Source: Cybelea sp963824595
GTDB lineage: Bacteria > Vulcanimicrobiota > Vulcanimicrobiia > Vulcanimicrobiales > Vulcanimicrobiaceae
Length of the DNA stretch: 64,000 nucleotides
Direction of reading: 5' to 3'
NCBI GenBank assembly: GCA_963824595.1
Contig: CAWGPY010000002.1
Coordinates: forward strand, 564,478 to 628,477
Every line of letters starts with the position of its first letter. The stretch's first letter is position 1. The notes below the pieces were generated by a model. The model was not told where the DNA came from. It saw only the letters and a list, made by a program, of their open reading frames with translations, and did not search any database. Positions 50,905 to 60,176 of this stretch are shown here, piece after piece. The position numbers and the translations under genes were made by a program.

Positions 50905-52241
50905 GCTCGCCCGCCCTGGAGCTGCACGACATCCAAAGCGGCGTGCTGCGACCGCGTCCGACGCCGTTTCAGGCGGCGTATATCATCCTACGCATTGACG
51001 AAGCCGCCGCGGGGCGCGAACTGATGGGGCGATTGCGCAACGTCGTCGCCTCGTCCGCGCACGGCGAGAGCCCCGCGAGCGACACGTGGGTGAGCGCCTC
51101 GCTCAGTTATGCCGGCCTCAAAGCGCTCGGCCTTCGCGCCGAATCGCTCGACAGTTTTTCGACGCCGTTCAAGCAGGGGATGGCGGCGCGGGCGGAGAGC
51201 CTTGGCGACATCGGGGAGAGCAGTCCGGAGCACTGGGAGCGGCCGTTGGGGTCGAGCGACGTGCACGTGGTGCTCACCGCGATTTCGCCCGATCAGCCGC
51301 AACTCGATGCGGCGCTCGCGCGGGCGCGCGCGGCCTACGAACGCTTCGCCGGAGTGACGGCGATGTGGCGTCAAGACTGCCACGTGCTTCCCAACGAACG
51401 CGAGCCGTTCGGCTTCAAAGACGGCATCAGTCATCCGGCGATCGAGGGAAGCGGGATCCCGGGCAGCAATCCGCTCGAGCGCCCGCTCAAGGCGGGTGAG
51501 TTCGTTCTGGGCTACCCTGACGAGCTGGGCGACGCACCCGCGATCCCGCAGCCGGACGCGCTCGGCCGCAACGGCAGCTACGTCGCCTTTCGAAAGCTGC
51601 ATCAGCGGGTGGGCACCTTTCGCGAGTACCTGCGAGCGAACGCGAGCGACGCCGCGGACGAAGAGCTGGTCGCGGCAAAGATGATGGGGCGCTGGCGAAG
51701 CGGCGCGCCGCTGGCGCTCTGCCCCGCTGCCGACGATCACGCACTCGGCGGCGATGGGCGGCGCAACAACGCGTTTCTGTTCAAAGGCGACGACGCGCTG
51801 GGCTATACGACCCCGCTCGGATCGCACATTCGCCGTGTGAACGCGCGCGACGCGGACATCGCCGGCGTGCTGCGCATCCATCGGATGATCCGGCGCGGCA
51901 CGGCGTACGGGCCGCCGCTGCCGGACGGGCAGCTGGAAGACGACGGAGTGGACCGCGGTTTGATGTTCGCGTTCGTCGGCGCCCATCTCGGGCGACAGTT
52001 CGAGTTCGTGCAGTCGGAATGGATCAACGCCAGCGCGTTCTTCGGCGGAGGCTCGACGGAGCGCGATCCGATCACCGGCGCCGGCGACGGGAGCGGCACC
52101 TACGGCATACCGCATCGGCCGCTGCGGCGGCAGTTGCATGGCGTACCCCGCTTCGTCGTGACGCGCGGCGGAGAATACTGCTTTCTTCCCAGCCTCAGCG
52201 CGCTGAGCTGGCTCAGCGATCCGGCGAACTATCCGGGTTAG
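50901..52241 (+). CDS. DyP-type heme peroxidase
   Basis: The 446-residue protein carries the DyP signature GFKDGISHP (the GxxDG motif; Asp174 is the catalytic acid) and the proximal heme ligand His309 in PLGSHIRRVNARD. It also has the C-terminal FQFVQ-like segment (FEFVQSEWIN). DyP enzymes use hydrogen peroxide to oxidise dyes, lignin-type aromatics or other substrates. The protein has no Tat or Sec signal and no encapsulin-targeting tail, so it is probably cytoplasmic. GTG 50901 overlaps the previous stop. The gene overlaps the convergent GloVer-protein gene by 29 bp. Confidence 0.9.
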   Translation: MSSPALELHDIQSGVLRPRPTPFQAAYIILRIDEAAAGRELMGRLRNVVASSAHGESPASDTWVSASLSYAGLKALGLRAESLDSFSTPFKQGMAARAESLGDIGESSPEHWERPLGSSDVHVVLTAISPDQPQLDAALARARAAYERFAGVTAMWRQDCHVLPNEREPFGFKDGISHPAIEGSGIPGSNPLERPLKAGEFVLGYPDELGDAPAIPQPDALGRNGSYVAFRKLHQRVGTFREYLRANASDAADEELVAAKMMGRWRSGAPLALCPAADDHALGGDGRRNNAFLFKGDDALGYTTPLGSHIRRVNARDADIAGVLRIHRMIRRGTAYGPPLPDGQLEDDGVDRGLMFAFVGAHLGRQFEFVQSEWINASAFFGGGSTERDPITGAGDGSGTYGIPHRPLRRQLHGVPRFVVTRGGEYCFLPSLSALSWLSDPANYPG

Positions 52242-53517
52242 GCGTCAACGCAAAGACGGTTCCGCATCCGTGGCGGCAGGCGTTACCGCCGCCACCCCGC
52301 GACGTCGTACCGTAGAGCCTCCCATCGAGCGCAACGAGTCCCGCCTCCGGGATTCTGCCATCTCTCTTGCCTTTGAAGCTGTAGAGCACGCTTTCCGCGC
52401 CGGACGCGTTGATTTGAAAAACGGTCCCGCATCCGGAGCCGCCGCACCCGGAACCGCCGCCCTCCGACGTGGTGCCATACAGAGTGCCGTTCATCGCGAT
52501 CAGGCCCGCATACGGGAGTGCGCCGTCGGTCCCGCTTTGGAAGGTGTGGAGCACGGTTTCCGTGCCGGAGGTGCCGATCTCGAACACGGTGCCGCACCCG
52601 TAGCCGCCGCATCCGGAGCCGCCACCGTCGGTCGTCGTGCCGTACAGCGTACCGTTCACGGCGATCAGGCCGCTCTGCGGGAATTCGCCGTCCGCGCCGC
52701 CCTGGAAGTTGTAGAGCACCGTCTCTGCGCCGGACGGAGCGATCGTGAAGACCGTCCCGCATCCGCCTTCGATGCTGTTGCACGAGCCCGTACCACCGGC
52801 CGCGGTGGTACCGTACAGCGTGCCGTTCACGGGGAGAAGCGCTCCCAGCGGCTCTGCACCGTCGGGAGCCGCGGCGAAGCGATGCAGCACCGTTTCCGTG
52901 CCGGAGGTGGTGACGCTGAAGACCGTTCCGCAGCCCCTTCCGCTTGCGCCGCAACTCGGGATACCGCCGGACCACGTGACGCCGTACAGCGTGCCGTTGT
53001 CGGCGACCAGATCGGCAGTCGGATATCTGCCGTCCGACCCGCTCTGGAAGCTGTAAATCTGCTTCTCCGTGCCGGAAGTGGTTATCTTGAAGATCGTTCC
53101 GGAGATGTTTCCGCCGCCTCCTTCAGTGGTGCCGTACAGCTTGCCGTTTACGTCGGTTAAGCCCGCATCCGGGTACACCGGGTCGTAATAGAAAGAGCCG
53201 AAGCTATGCAGCACCGTTTCCATGCCCGACGTGGTGATCTTGAAGACGGTCCCCGTGTTTCTTCCCGCACCACCGCGGATCGTCGTGCCGTAGAGCACGC
53301 CCTTTACGGCGGTCAAGCCCGCTTGCGGCTCCGCGCCGTCCGCGCCGTCGAAGGTGAAGAGGTGGGTGAACGCGATTCGGTGCGACGCCGAGCCTGCGAC
53401 GACGGATTCCGGCACAGTGACGTGCGGCGCGACCGATATCGGGGCCGGCGAGCCGCACGCGGCGAGGACCGCTGCACTCAGGCACGGGCCGATGAGGTTC
53501 ACGAAACGCTTACGCAT
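52213..53517 (-). CDS. GloVer-repeat lipoprotein
   Basis: The 434-residue protein has a lipobox (LSAAVLAACGS, Cys21) and seven tandem repeats of the form LYGTTxxGG ... GTVFxIxxSGxExVLHxF. This is the pattern called choice-of-anchor tandem repeat GloVer. Some repeats carry Cys-Gly pairs (CGGYGCGTVFEI). Such repeats probably form a beta-propeller or beta-solenoid exposed on the cell surface. The function is unknown; related proteins are numerous in soil Acidobacteria-like genomes. The repeats are also visible in the DNA as an imperfect 150-180-base periodicity. Confidence 0.82.
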   Translation of the reverse strand: MRKRFVNLIGPCLSAAVLAACGSPAPISVAPHVTVPESVVAGSASHRIAFTHLFTFDGADGAEPQAGLTAVKGVLYGTTIRGGAGRNTGTVFKITTSGMETVLHSFGSFYYDPVYPDAGLTDVNGKLYGTTEGGGGNISGTIFKITTSGTEKQIYSFQSGSDGRYPTADLVADNGTLYGVTWSGGIPSCGASGRGCGTVFSVTTSGTETVLHRFAAAPDGAEPLGALLPVNGTLYGTTAAGGTGSCNSIEGGCGTVFTIAPSGAETVLYNFQGGADGEFPQSGLIAVNGTLYGTTTDGGGSGCGGYGCGTVFEIGTSGTETVLHTFQSGTDGALPYAGLIAMNGTLYGTTSEGGGSGCGGSGCGTVFQINASGAESVLYSFKGKRDGRIPEAGLVALDGRLYGTTSRGGGGNACRHGCGTVFALTPNPDSSPDR

Positions 53518-53571
53518 GGCTGACCTGCTCTCTGACGGCTCGCGTCAAAGCGAAGCTGCGCCGGGTTTCGG

Positions 53572-54603
53572 CTACTCGCTAATCGCCGAGCCCTGCGGCG
53601 CGGCGAAGCCCTTCTTGAGTATCTTCGTAGGCTTGCCTCCGGCCGGGTATTTGTAGAACCCTACGTCGTTGGCGCCGGATATGGTCAGGGCATTTGGCCC
53701 GATAAGCGTGCTGCCCTGAATCCAGAATCCAATAATTTCCTCGAGCCCGCCGGCGTCGAGCGGTGTCTCGTGCACGATCTTTCCGCCCGCGCCCGTGGTC
53801 TGATAAATGGCATCCTCGTTGGATGCCCCGCCGGCTTCCTGATCGCCGACCGCTACATACTTACCGTCCCACTGAACCATTCCCGGGTAGTAAATGACGC
53901 CCCCCTTGAGCGCGATATTCTTAAACGTCTTCTTGCCCTTGGGAAGCTCGGCGAAATGGAACGTGGTTTGACTGGCGTCCGTCCCATCGGCGTAGAGGTT
54001 GCCCTTGGGGTCGTAGCCACAAAAATTGAAGTGGGGTATTTCAGAATCAGTGTAGACCTTTGGGGTGCCTTTGGCATGCGCAAAGATTGAAACGCTGCCT
54101 CCTCCGGAAGAGTCAACGCCGTAGCTCGTGACGGCAAGGTCCCCGGTCGTCGGATCGACGGAACAGCCGATGGGGAGAGCGATACCGGAAAGGGTCGCGA
54201 TTGGGCTCTTTCCGCCGTGCTTATACTCAACGAGGGACGCACCTTGGTTGTTCACAACCCAAATGTCGTTTTGCTTATCCACGCAGATGCCGTCCGGTCC
54301 GTCAAAGTCGGCCGTCAGGGTTCCCAACCGCTTATCGCCGGGATATGAGTAAACGTTGACCGTATCGGAATCAATGTTGGAGACGTAGAGGAGGTCTTTT
54401 GTTTGTGCTGCGTCGGGGGACATCCATGACCGGCCGGGGTTGGGGTGGAAACGCAGGGGCACGACTGCCGCGCTCGGCAGGCCGCCGGCCGTATTGACGC
54501 CTGACGGCGATAGCGGTGCCCGATAGCCTGCGCCGCAGCCGGCGAGTATTGCAACGGCCGCCGTAATGCCGAATGCGCGGGCGGTCAAATGCTCAAGCTT
54601 CAA
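53572..54603 (-). CDS. NHL/SMP-30-like beta-propeller lipoprotein
   Basis: The frame was started at TTG 54603 because GAGG lies upstream and it gives a lipobox (TAAVAILAGCG, Cys18). The 343-residue product has repeated propeller blades (DLLYVSNIDSDTVNVYSYPG, GPDGICVDKQNDIWVVNNQG, GCSVDPTTGDLAVTSYG, FCGYDPKGNLYADG). This matches NHL or SMP-30/strictosidine-synthase-like propellers, used for binding or for lactonase-type activity. It may be cell-surface attached. Another secreted repeat lipoprotein (GloVer) lies 54 bp downstream in the same direction. Confidence 0.75.
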   Translation of the reverse strand: MKLEHLTARAFGITAAVAILAGCGAGYRAPLSPSGVNTAGGLPSAAVVPLRFHPNPGRSWMSPDAAQTKDLLYVSNIDSDTVNVYSYPGDKRLGTLTADFDGPDGICVDKQNDIWVVNNQGASLVEYKHGGKSPIATLSGIALPIGCSVDPTTGDLAVTSYGVDSSGGGSVSIFAHAKGTPKVYTDSEIPHFNFCGYDPKGNLYADGTDASQTTFHFAELPKGKKTFKNIALKGGVIYYPGMVQWDGKYVAVGDQEAGGASNEDAIYQTTGAGGKIVHETPLDAGGLEEIIGFWIQGSTLIGPNALTISGANDVGFYKYPAGGKPTKILKKGFAAPQGSAISE

Positions 54604-54760
54604 TCGTCTTTTCCTCGCCTCCAAAACGCATCCACGGCTCAGCCCGTTTTGCCGATGGCGCTTCGCCCCATGGTAGCACACCGAAGCCCCTAAAGGCGAC
54701 TTGGCGCGAGCCATGGGCATTCCTTTCAGAGGTGCCCCCAGCTGAACTCACTGTCTCAGA

Positions 54761-55480
54761 TTTTGGGTTCATAACCCGGCGGGCGGCGCTGATGGTCATG
54801 GCACGCAGTTATGTCGGCAAGTTGCGGGCACGAGGATCGCGAGGCTCTTTGGATTCTCGCGCGCAGAGCTCTATCGGCAAAGAGACACCGTCGGCGAGCG
54901 GAACCAAGCCTTGCGCGACGAGATCCGCGGCATTGTCTCGACTTCCCGGCGTACGGCTACCGGAACATTACCCGCGAGCTGCGCGGGCGCGGCTGGGTCG
55001 TTAATATGAAGCGGATCCTGCGCATCATGCGCCTAGACGGCCTTTGCAATCGCCGCCGCAAAGTGCGGGGCTTTCCGTATCGCCGCCTCGGGTTGGCGAC
55101 GTATCCCAACCTCGCGTCCGGCGTCAAGCCCACGGCGCCCAATCAGCTGGGTCGCCGATTTCACCTACGCCCGCGTGCTGCGGGCCTATGGCATCGAGGG
55201 TCAGCATGAGCCGCGCCCAGACGCCCTCGGACAACGCGATCTGCGAACGCTTCATGCGCACCTTCAAAGAGGAGGAAGTTCTGATTCGTGATTACGCCGA
55301 CATCGCCGACGCCGTTCGTTCGATGGGACGTTATCTTGAGGTCATCTACAACCAGCGGAGCTTGCACTCGGCGCTCGGCTATCGACCGCGGGCAGAGTTC
55401 GAGGGCCTCTATCTCGAAGCCCAATCCCTACCTACCCCAGCTTAACTTTGTGTATCAAAGACGGGGTGCATAACCCCGGC
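54761..55480 (+). mobile_element. IS3-family insertion sequence remnant
   Basis: Fragments of an IS3-type OrfB can be read in different frames: ARLFGFSRAELYRQRDTV (about 54835), FPAYGYRNITRELRGRGW (about 54950), NRRRKVRGFPYR, and the C-terminal SDNAICERFMRTFKEEEVLI to 55445. The catalytic core is missing: the sequence jumps from WVADFTY (first Asp) to RAYGIEGQHE near 55170-55200, deleting the region with the second Asp. At least one frameshift also occurs. Similar imperfect palindromes, GGGTTCATAACCCGGC (54765-54780) and GGGGTGCATAACCCCGGC (55463-55480), flank it and may mark its ends. Confidence 0.75.
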
Positions 55481-55502
55481 ATACGAAGAGAGCGAGACGT
55501 CT

Positions 55503-56576
55503 ATGATTTTGCGAACGACGACCTTCGTGCTCCTTGCGGCGATCGTCCTCATACTCGGAGCCGCCGCTGCGCGCTCGCGCGACGCTTCATTTCAAACCTC
55601 GCCGGGGGCCAAACCGACGCCCTGTAAGACGAGCGACGCCTGTTTGAGCGAGACTAATCACGGCACTGGAGCGGCGCTCGAGGGCGTTTCGCTCGAGCCA
55701 AAGCGGGGGTCGTACGGGGAAGCCGCAATCCTGGCTCGCGGCAAGGGCATCGGAGGCATCTATTCGTTCTCGCAACTCTCGTATGGCGGAGAGTTCGAAA
55801 GCAACGGAACGGGCTACGCACTCATCGCCGCTGCGGACAACTCGACGGGAACGGCGTTTCTCGCCGAGACCACGTCGAGCAGTGTGGCTCCAGCGATCCT
55901 TGCCCTTGCAAAGGGCTCGCAATCGGGAGCCGGCCCGGCAATCGAAGCGCTGGGCGGAGGTGTTACAGGCCTCTTTGAGGCAGCCCCTAACGGGACCGCC
56001 GTAGAGGGCGTTACGCAAAACGGTATCGGGGGATACTTCGCGGCAGCAGGTAACACGCCGGCGCTCGTCGCCGAGAACGACAACATTCCCGGCTCTGTCT
56101 TCGAGGCCAGTAGCCCGTACGGCACCATCGAAAATTTCGATAGCCAGGGGAACGCTTTCTTTGACGGAGTCGTTGCCGCGGCAGCCTTCAAGACGAATCT
56201 GCGCGAGGGGAGTACCATGCGCAACGCATTTGGATCGGAGAGTACGCGGGCGTCGCTGGAGGATACGGGCACCGCTGTCTTGACTGCAGGCAAAAGCATC
56301 GTGCGATTCGATGCCGCCTTCGCCCAAGCGATCAATGCCAACGCCGGATATCAGGTTTTTCTCACGCCGGGTGGCGAAACGCGCGGCTGGCTCTACGTAG
56401 CACAGAAATTTACAGGGGGCTTTGTCGTCCGAGAGGCTCTCGGTGGCCGCAGTTCCGTCCCATTCGATTACCGCGTGGTAGCGCAGCCGCTCGGGGCTTC
56501 CGGAGCTCGGCTCCCCGCAGTCCATTTGCCAAATCCACCGCCCATCGCCAAGCCTAAGCATATCCCGGCGCCTTGA
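55503..56576 (+). CDS. Secreted repeat protein with conserved C-terminal YRIVA-type domain
   Basis: The 357-residue product has a signal peptide (residues 1-23) and a long central region of short Gly/Ala repeats (GTAFLAETTS, GPAIEALGGGV, GTAVEGVTQNGIGGYF) that look like a beta-solenoid. The end, GYQVFLTPGGETRGWLYVAQKFTGGFVVREALGG through FDYRVVAQP, is a module frequent in secreted proteins of Acidobacteria and Chloroflexi and is also seen at the end of tail-fibre-like proteins. A structural or adhesive surface role is likely. The start codon has a weak GAGAG upstream. Confidence 0.65.
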   Translation: MILRTTTFVLLAAIVLILGAAAARSRDASFQTSPGAKPTPCKTSDACLSETNHGTGAALEGVSLEPKRGSYGEAAILARGKGIGGIYSFSQLSYGGEFESNGTGYALIAAADNSTGTAFLAETTSSSVAPAILALAKGSQSGAGPAIEALGGGVTGLFEAAPNGTAVEGVTQNGIGGYFAAAGNTPALVAENDNIPGSVFEASSPYGTIENFDSQGNAFFDGVVAAAAFKTNLREGSTMRNAFGSESTRASLEDTGTAVLTAGKSIVRFDAAFAQAINANAGYQVFLTPGGETRGWLYVAQKFTGGFVVREALGGRSSVPFDYRVVAQPLGASGARLPAVHLPNPPPIAKPKHIPAP

Positions 56577-56577
56577 C

Positions 56578-57775
56578 GACGCTCTCGATTGGGCCGTTCT
56601 AGTTGACCTGGAACCGACTGGCCTGGGTGGCCGTTGCCGCAAGAGCATGGGTACCTATCGTAGGCGCAAAGAGGCGGAGGTCGCAGAACGCAAGGCGCTC
56701 GAAGCACACGATCGCGGCGACAATCTCGACCCCGAAAAGGTGACGACTGCCGAACTCGCGGAACGTTTTATCAAGGCGGTTGCGCCGGAGCTCGCTGGTC
56801 AAACGGTTTCGCAATGAGGAGCACCTGCGGATGCACCTCGTGCTCGGCATCGTGGCGTCAAACCTAAAACCGGCACGCTTGGCCGAACTCTACGCGAAGC
56901 GCCGCATCGAAAAGATTCGCCATGAGAGGCATACCAGAAGACCAAATACGACTTTGTCCAAAAAAGGAGCACTACGGGCCACCCTAGGGCCGACTACAGT
57001 GCCGCGCATTCGTCAGCTCATGCATCGAAAGCTAGGCTGGGCCGAGCGCGAAGAAATCGTTGTGCGTAACGTTGCGCGAAAGGAGATGGAGGTTGCGCCG
57101 AAGGCCGCTCCGTCGCCAGCGCCGCGCTAACAACGGACCAAGTAGCGGCGTTCCTCGCTGCTGCCGAATGCTTCGAGCTTTACACGTTCTTCGTCTTAGC
57201 GCGCGTTAGCGCGCGCGACCGGAATGCGTCGAGGCGAAATAGGTGCATTAACTTGGGACGCGATCGACGCTGAGCGTGGTGCCGCAGTGGTGCGTCAGGC
57301 CATTGGCGAGGGTCGCACGGGGCATAGCTTTATCAAGGCAACGAAGAGCGGCAGGGACACAGTTCCGCTTAACCGGCTGGCGGTCGCGGCGCTCCGGCAT
57401 CATGATGCCGTTCAGCGTGAGGAGAGGATGCGTAATCGCGATCGCTACGCCGAGCAGGGCTTCGTCTTCGCTGACGAACTCGGAGGCATTGTCGATCTCG
57501 ACGCGATCTCCGAGGCGTTCGCGACCTTAGCGCGCGCGGCCGGCATCAAGACCAAGGGAATATCCCGGCATTCTTGCCGGCACTTTAGCTCAACTCAGGC
57601 GCTCGTTGCCGGTAACGACGTTCGGACGGTCGCCGCCTTGCGCGGGCACTCTGTGGCCTCGACGACCTTGAATGTGTATGGGCACGTCGTCGCTGGTGCC
57701 CAAGAGCGGGCCGTCGCAGGCATCGAGGATGCGATCGCGGCAGCGCAGGCGCGTCGCGCGGCCGGTCAGAATTGA
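56578..57775 (+). pseudogene. Tyrosine integrase, multiply frameshifted
   Basis: Pieces of one phage-type integrase can be followed in order. The N-terminus is WAVLVDLEPTGL ... RKEAEVAERKALEAHDRGDN (from 56578). The core-binding domain is EEHLRMHLVLGI ... LGWAEREEIVVRNVARK, then LTTDQVAAFLAAAE. The catalytic domain, intact from 57224, is MRRGEIGALTWDAI, HSCRHFSST and GHSVASTTLNVYGHV with the Tyr nucleophile. Frameshifts occur near 56815, 57105 and at a tandem duplication of TTAGCGCGCG (57196-57215). The N-terminus runs directly into the preceding gene. It cannot make a full enzyme and lies beside a half tRNA gene. Confidence 0.85.
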
Positions 57776-57897
57776 CGGTCGGAAGCTCGCTCCGGAATCC
57801 GCACAGCAACCGAATGGCGACCGCCCGCGGTTCCTGGCGATCGTCCTCGCAGGTCAATGCGGCGCAAACCCGCATAAAATAAAGAAGAATCACGTGC

Positions 57898-57937
57898 GCG
57901 CCCGTAGCTCAAACTGGATAGAGCAGGGGACTCCTAA
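57898..57937 (+). tRNA. 5' half of a tRNA-Arg(CCT) gene
   Basis: The acceptor strand GCGCCCG, spacer TA, D-stem GCTC/GAGC, anticodon stem GGGGA and loop CTCCTAA with anticodon CCT fit tRNA-Arg. The sequence after the loop does not pair with the anticodon stem and no T-arm follows, so the gene stops at about 57937. A TAAAAT promoter-like box lies upstream at about 57875. This looks like an integration or deletion scar within the anticodon region, next to the broken integrase. Confidence 0.65.
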
Positions 57938-58652
57938 AGCGTTCGACGGTCGTTACGTCGGGTGACGCTCTATGACGCCGAATGACGTTTAGTCTTGTGG
58001 CGTAAGGGTTGCCGTTCCATCGCTCATGTCGCCCTATGCCGTCGAAGTCCGTCGCATTACCTCCGAAATGGCACCGTATGGCAACCGAATGGCAACCTGG
58101 CCGAAGGGGGCGGGGGGCCCAGGCGGGGTGCCGGTCTCGTTTTGACCCGGTTCCATACGCGCGCGATATTCAAACAAGGCCCGTCGTAAATACGCAGGTT
58201 CCCGCGAAGGCCCTCAGTTATTGCAACGAGTCTCGGAAAGTTGACGCGGGAGTTGAACGGTACGACCCGTTCCAGGTATTAGTTCCATATTCGGAATCAT
58301 TCTGGCGATCTCGCAGTCTTCGTACGAAAAACGGAGGCCGCTGGGCAGCAGCTTTACATAGACTAGCGCGTCATAATAAACGATCTGATCACCAGTACGA
58401 AACGTGTCGTAATGGTCACCGGCGTGCGACTATGGGCCCCAGAATGTTAAACGTCGCCTCCTCAGGGCGATGCGGATCAGAAACTATGTCCGCACCGCCG
58501 CCGCCGCTTGCTAGTCGTCTTACTTTCATCTCTAAGGGGCTCAATAATGTTCGGGTTCTGGAGAAAGGCAATACTTGTCGGGTTCGGCTCAAGCATCGCT
58601 TTGCTATATTCCTGAAACGTGATCGTGTCATTCGTGGTATTGTCGGATCTAG

Positions 58653-58922
58653 CTATAACGTAAATGCGATTTTGCCTGAGCCGTCCGTGTCACCGTATTC
58701 AACGTCCCAGGGATGATGCGGAATCAACTGCAAAGGGCGAACCGTCGCGGCGGTGACGCCGAACCAGACGGTTAAAATGAGGCAAGCCGCAGACGCCATC
58801 AGGAAACCGATTGTAAAGCGCTTCAAGAGCTTTCGTAGCCGCCCGGCCTGCGCCGATACGGCCGAATGGGACCGCTGCCATTCAGCGCTCAGTCCAGCAA
58901 GCCAAATCAGCAGCGCCGCCAA
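58653..58922 (-). CDS. Possible small membrane protein
   Basis: The 89-residue frame starts at a TTG. It has two hydrophobic stretches: residues 2-12 and a clear helix at about 40-62 (FLMASAACLILTVWFGVTAATV) following a basic segment (RLRKLLKRF). The positive-inside pattern is reasonable for an inner-membrane protein. No family is recognised, there is no good ribosome-binding site, and the surroundings are non-coding, so chance or a gene fragment is possible. Confidence 0.3.
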   Translation of the reverse strand: MAALLIWLAGLSAEWQRSHSAVSAQAGRLRKLLKRFTIGFLMASAACLILTVWFGVTAATVRPLQLIPHHPWDVEYGDTDGSGKIAFTL

Positions 58923-59892
58923 ACATCCTGCCCAGACTAGTTAGCTGCCAGCACCCGGGACAGCGAATCCGGCCCAGCGCCGCTATTATCATACCGGCGA
59001 CCGCCTTATAGGCGTTTGACTGCGGAAAAGTTGCTGAAGGTCGCGGCGTCGAGCTTCGCCTTGCTGGGGTGATAGACGACTTTCTTCCTGGCATAGGACG
59101 ATGCTTCGCACCCCTGGCAGTGATCGCCCGGCCGACCACATGGTAGACGGCGATCTCGTCCTCGATAGTACGGCGGCGAACAACCCGCCAAATCGGCCCA
59201 TATTATCGTGCATGGGGGCATCCCTTGGAGGTCCGCCTTGCGCCTCTGCTGGTCGTGTCCATAGCCACATCGCCAAAGAGCCTAGCAAGGCCCTCGGCGC
59301 GGCCTTTTCCTAAGTTTAGGGATGCCTTGTGCACGCGTAAAGATGAGTCCGCGGCGCTCCTCTAAGCCTACTTGACCTCGCGAGGCCACGGAAATAGTTA
59401 CGTAAAATAGGGGGGCGCTCCGGGTTTTGCGGCAGACGGGGTTCTGAGGCAAGACCCCATGAGGGGCTTTGCACCCTAAACCCGGCGCCTGCAACTGCCC
59501 GGGTCCCATCTCCGCCCGAAGTGCTCGACGATGGCTGCACTGGTTCGGTCCGTTTGCGCAGGTAGTCGGCATGCGTGAAGAACGGAGCCTCTTCGATCCC
59601 AGCGACGTTTTCTATAACAACTTTCGAGTCGCGCGCAGACAATGGCCTGACAGTGGGTGCCGCTTTTGCGATTGACGGCCATCCCAAAACTGTTGAGGGC
59701 ATCTGCGAAGCGAGCAGCGATTTACACGGTTGGGGCTGGCCGAGGTCCACGCGTCGCGACGAAGGATAGCCCGGTCGCCACTCTCTAAACATATCGATAA
59801 GAGCGACGATCCACCGGGCCGCGGTGGTCATATCTATCACGAGTGAACCGTGGAGCGGGCTCGAAACTGGTGCGCCATTCCGGCCGGCGTGT

Positions 59893-59965
59893 TATAATGG
59901 CTATGCATAGAGTCTTGGTAGCCGTGCTGGCGGCTTTACTATGCCCAACGGCGCCAGCACCGTGA
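59893..59965 (+). other. TATAAT box followed by a 20-codon signal-like frame
   Basis: A perfect TATAAT (59893-59898) lies 4 bases before an ATG that opens a 20-residue hydrophobic peptide ending in Pro-Thr-Ala-Pro-Ala-Pro. It resembles the beginning of a lipoprotein or signal peptide cut short by a stop. It may be the remnant of a leaderless secreted-protein gene. Confidence 0.25.
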
Positions 59966-60176
59966 GCCAATAAAGTGCATGTCAGGCGGTAAATATCCGG
60001 TGACCCCGTTGCCCATATCCAACATCCCCGCCTACGATCGCGCCTACATGGGGTTCTTCCATGATTCCGTACACAAAAATCGGCGAAGATAGGCTACTGG
60101 GTGAGATTGATGTCGTTAATGACCGACACGACGGCCCGATCCGAAACTCCGAGGTGAGCAACCACTAGACCAGCTG

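Larger units (their letters stand above)
57941..60176. other. Low-coding interval of about 2.2 kb
   Basis: Composition and codon pattern are irregular and there is no convincing long gene. Many short open frames exist but none has family features. Two weak candidates are listed separately: a small membrane protein on the minus strand (58653-58922) and a 20-codon frame behind a perfect TATAAT (59893-59965). The interval is probably decayed insertion material between the half tRNA and the following cassette. Confidence 0.6.

Noticed and set aside
50901..52241. DyP peroxidase as encapsulin cargo.
   Set aside because: No encapsulin shell gene is in the window and the protein ends without the hydrophobic targeting tail.
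52270..53330. Imperfect DNA repeats about 150-180 bases apart.
   Set aside because: They encode the seven GloVer repeats of a single lipoprotein and are not a separate DNA element.
57926..57965. A complete tRNA gene.
   Set aside because: The bases after the anticodon loop cannot close the anticodon stem and no T-arm or 3' acceptor strand follows, so only the 5' half is called.
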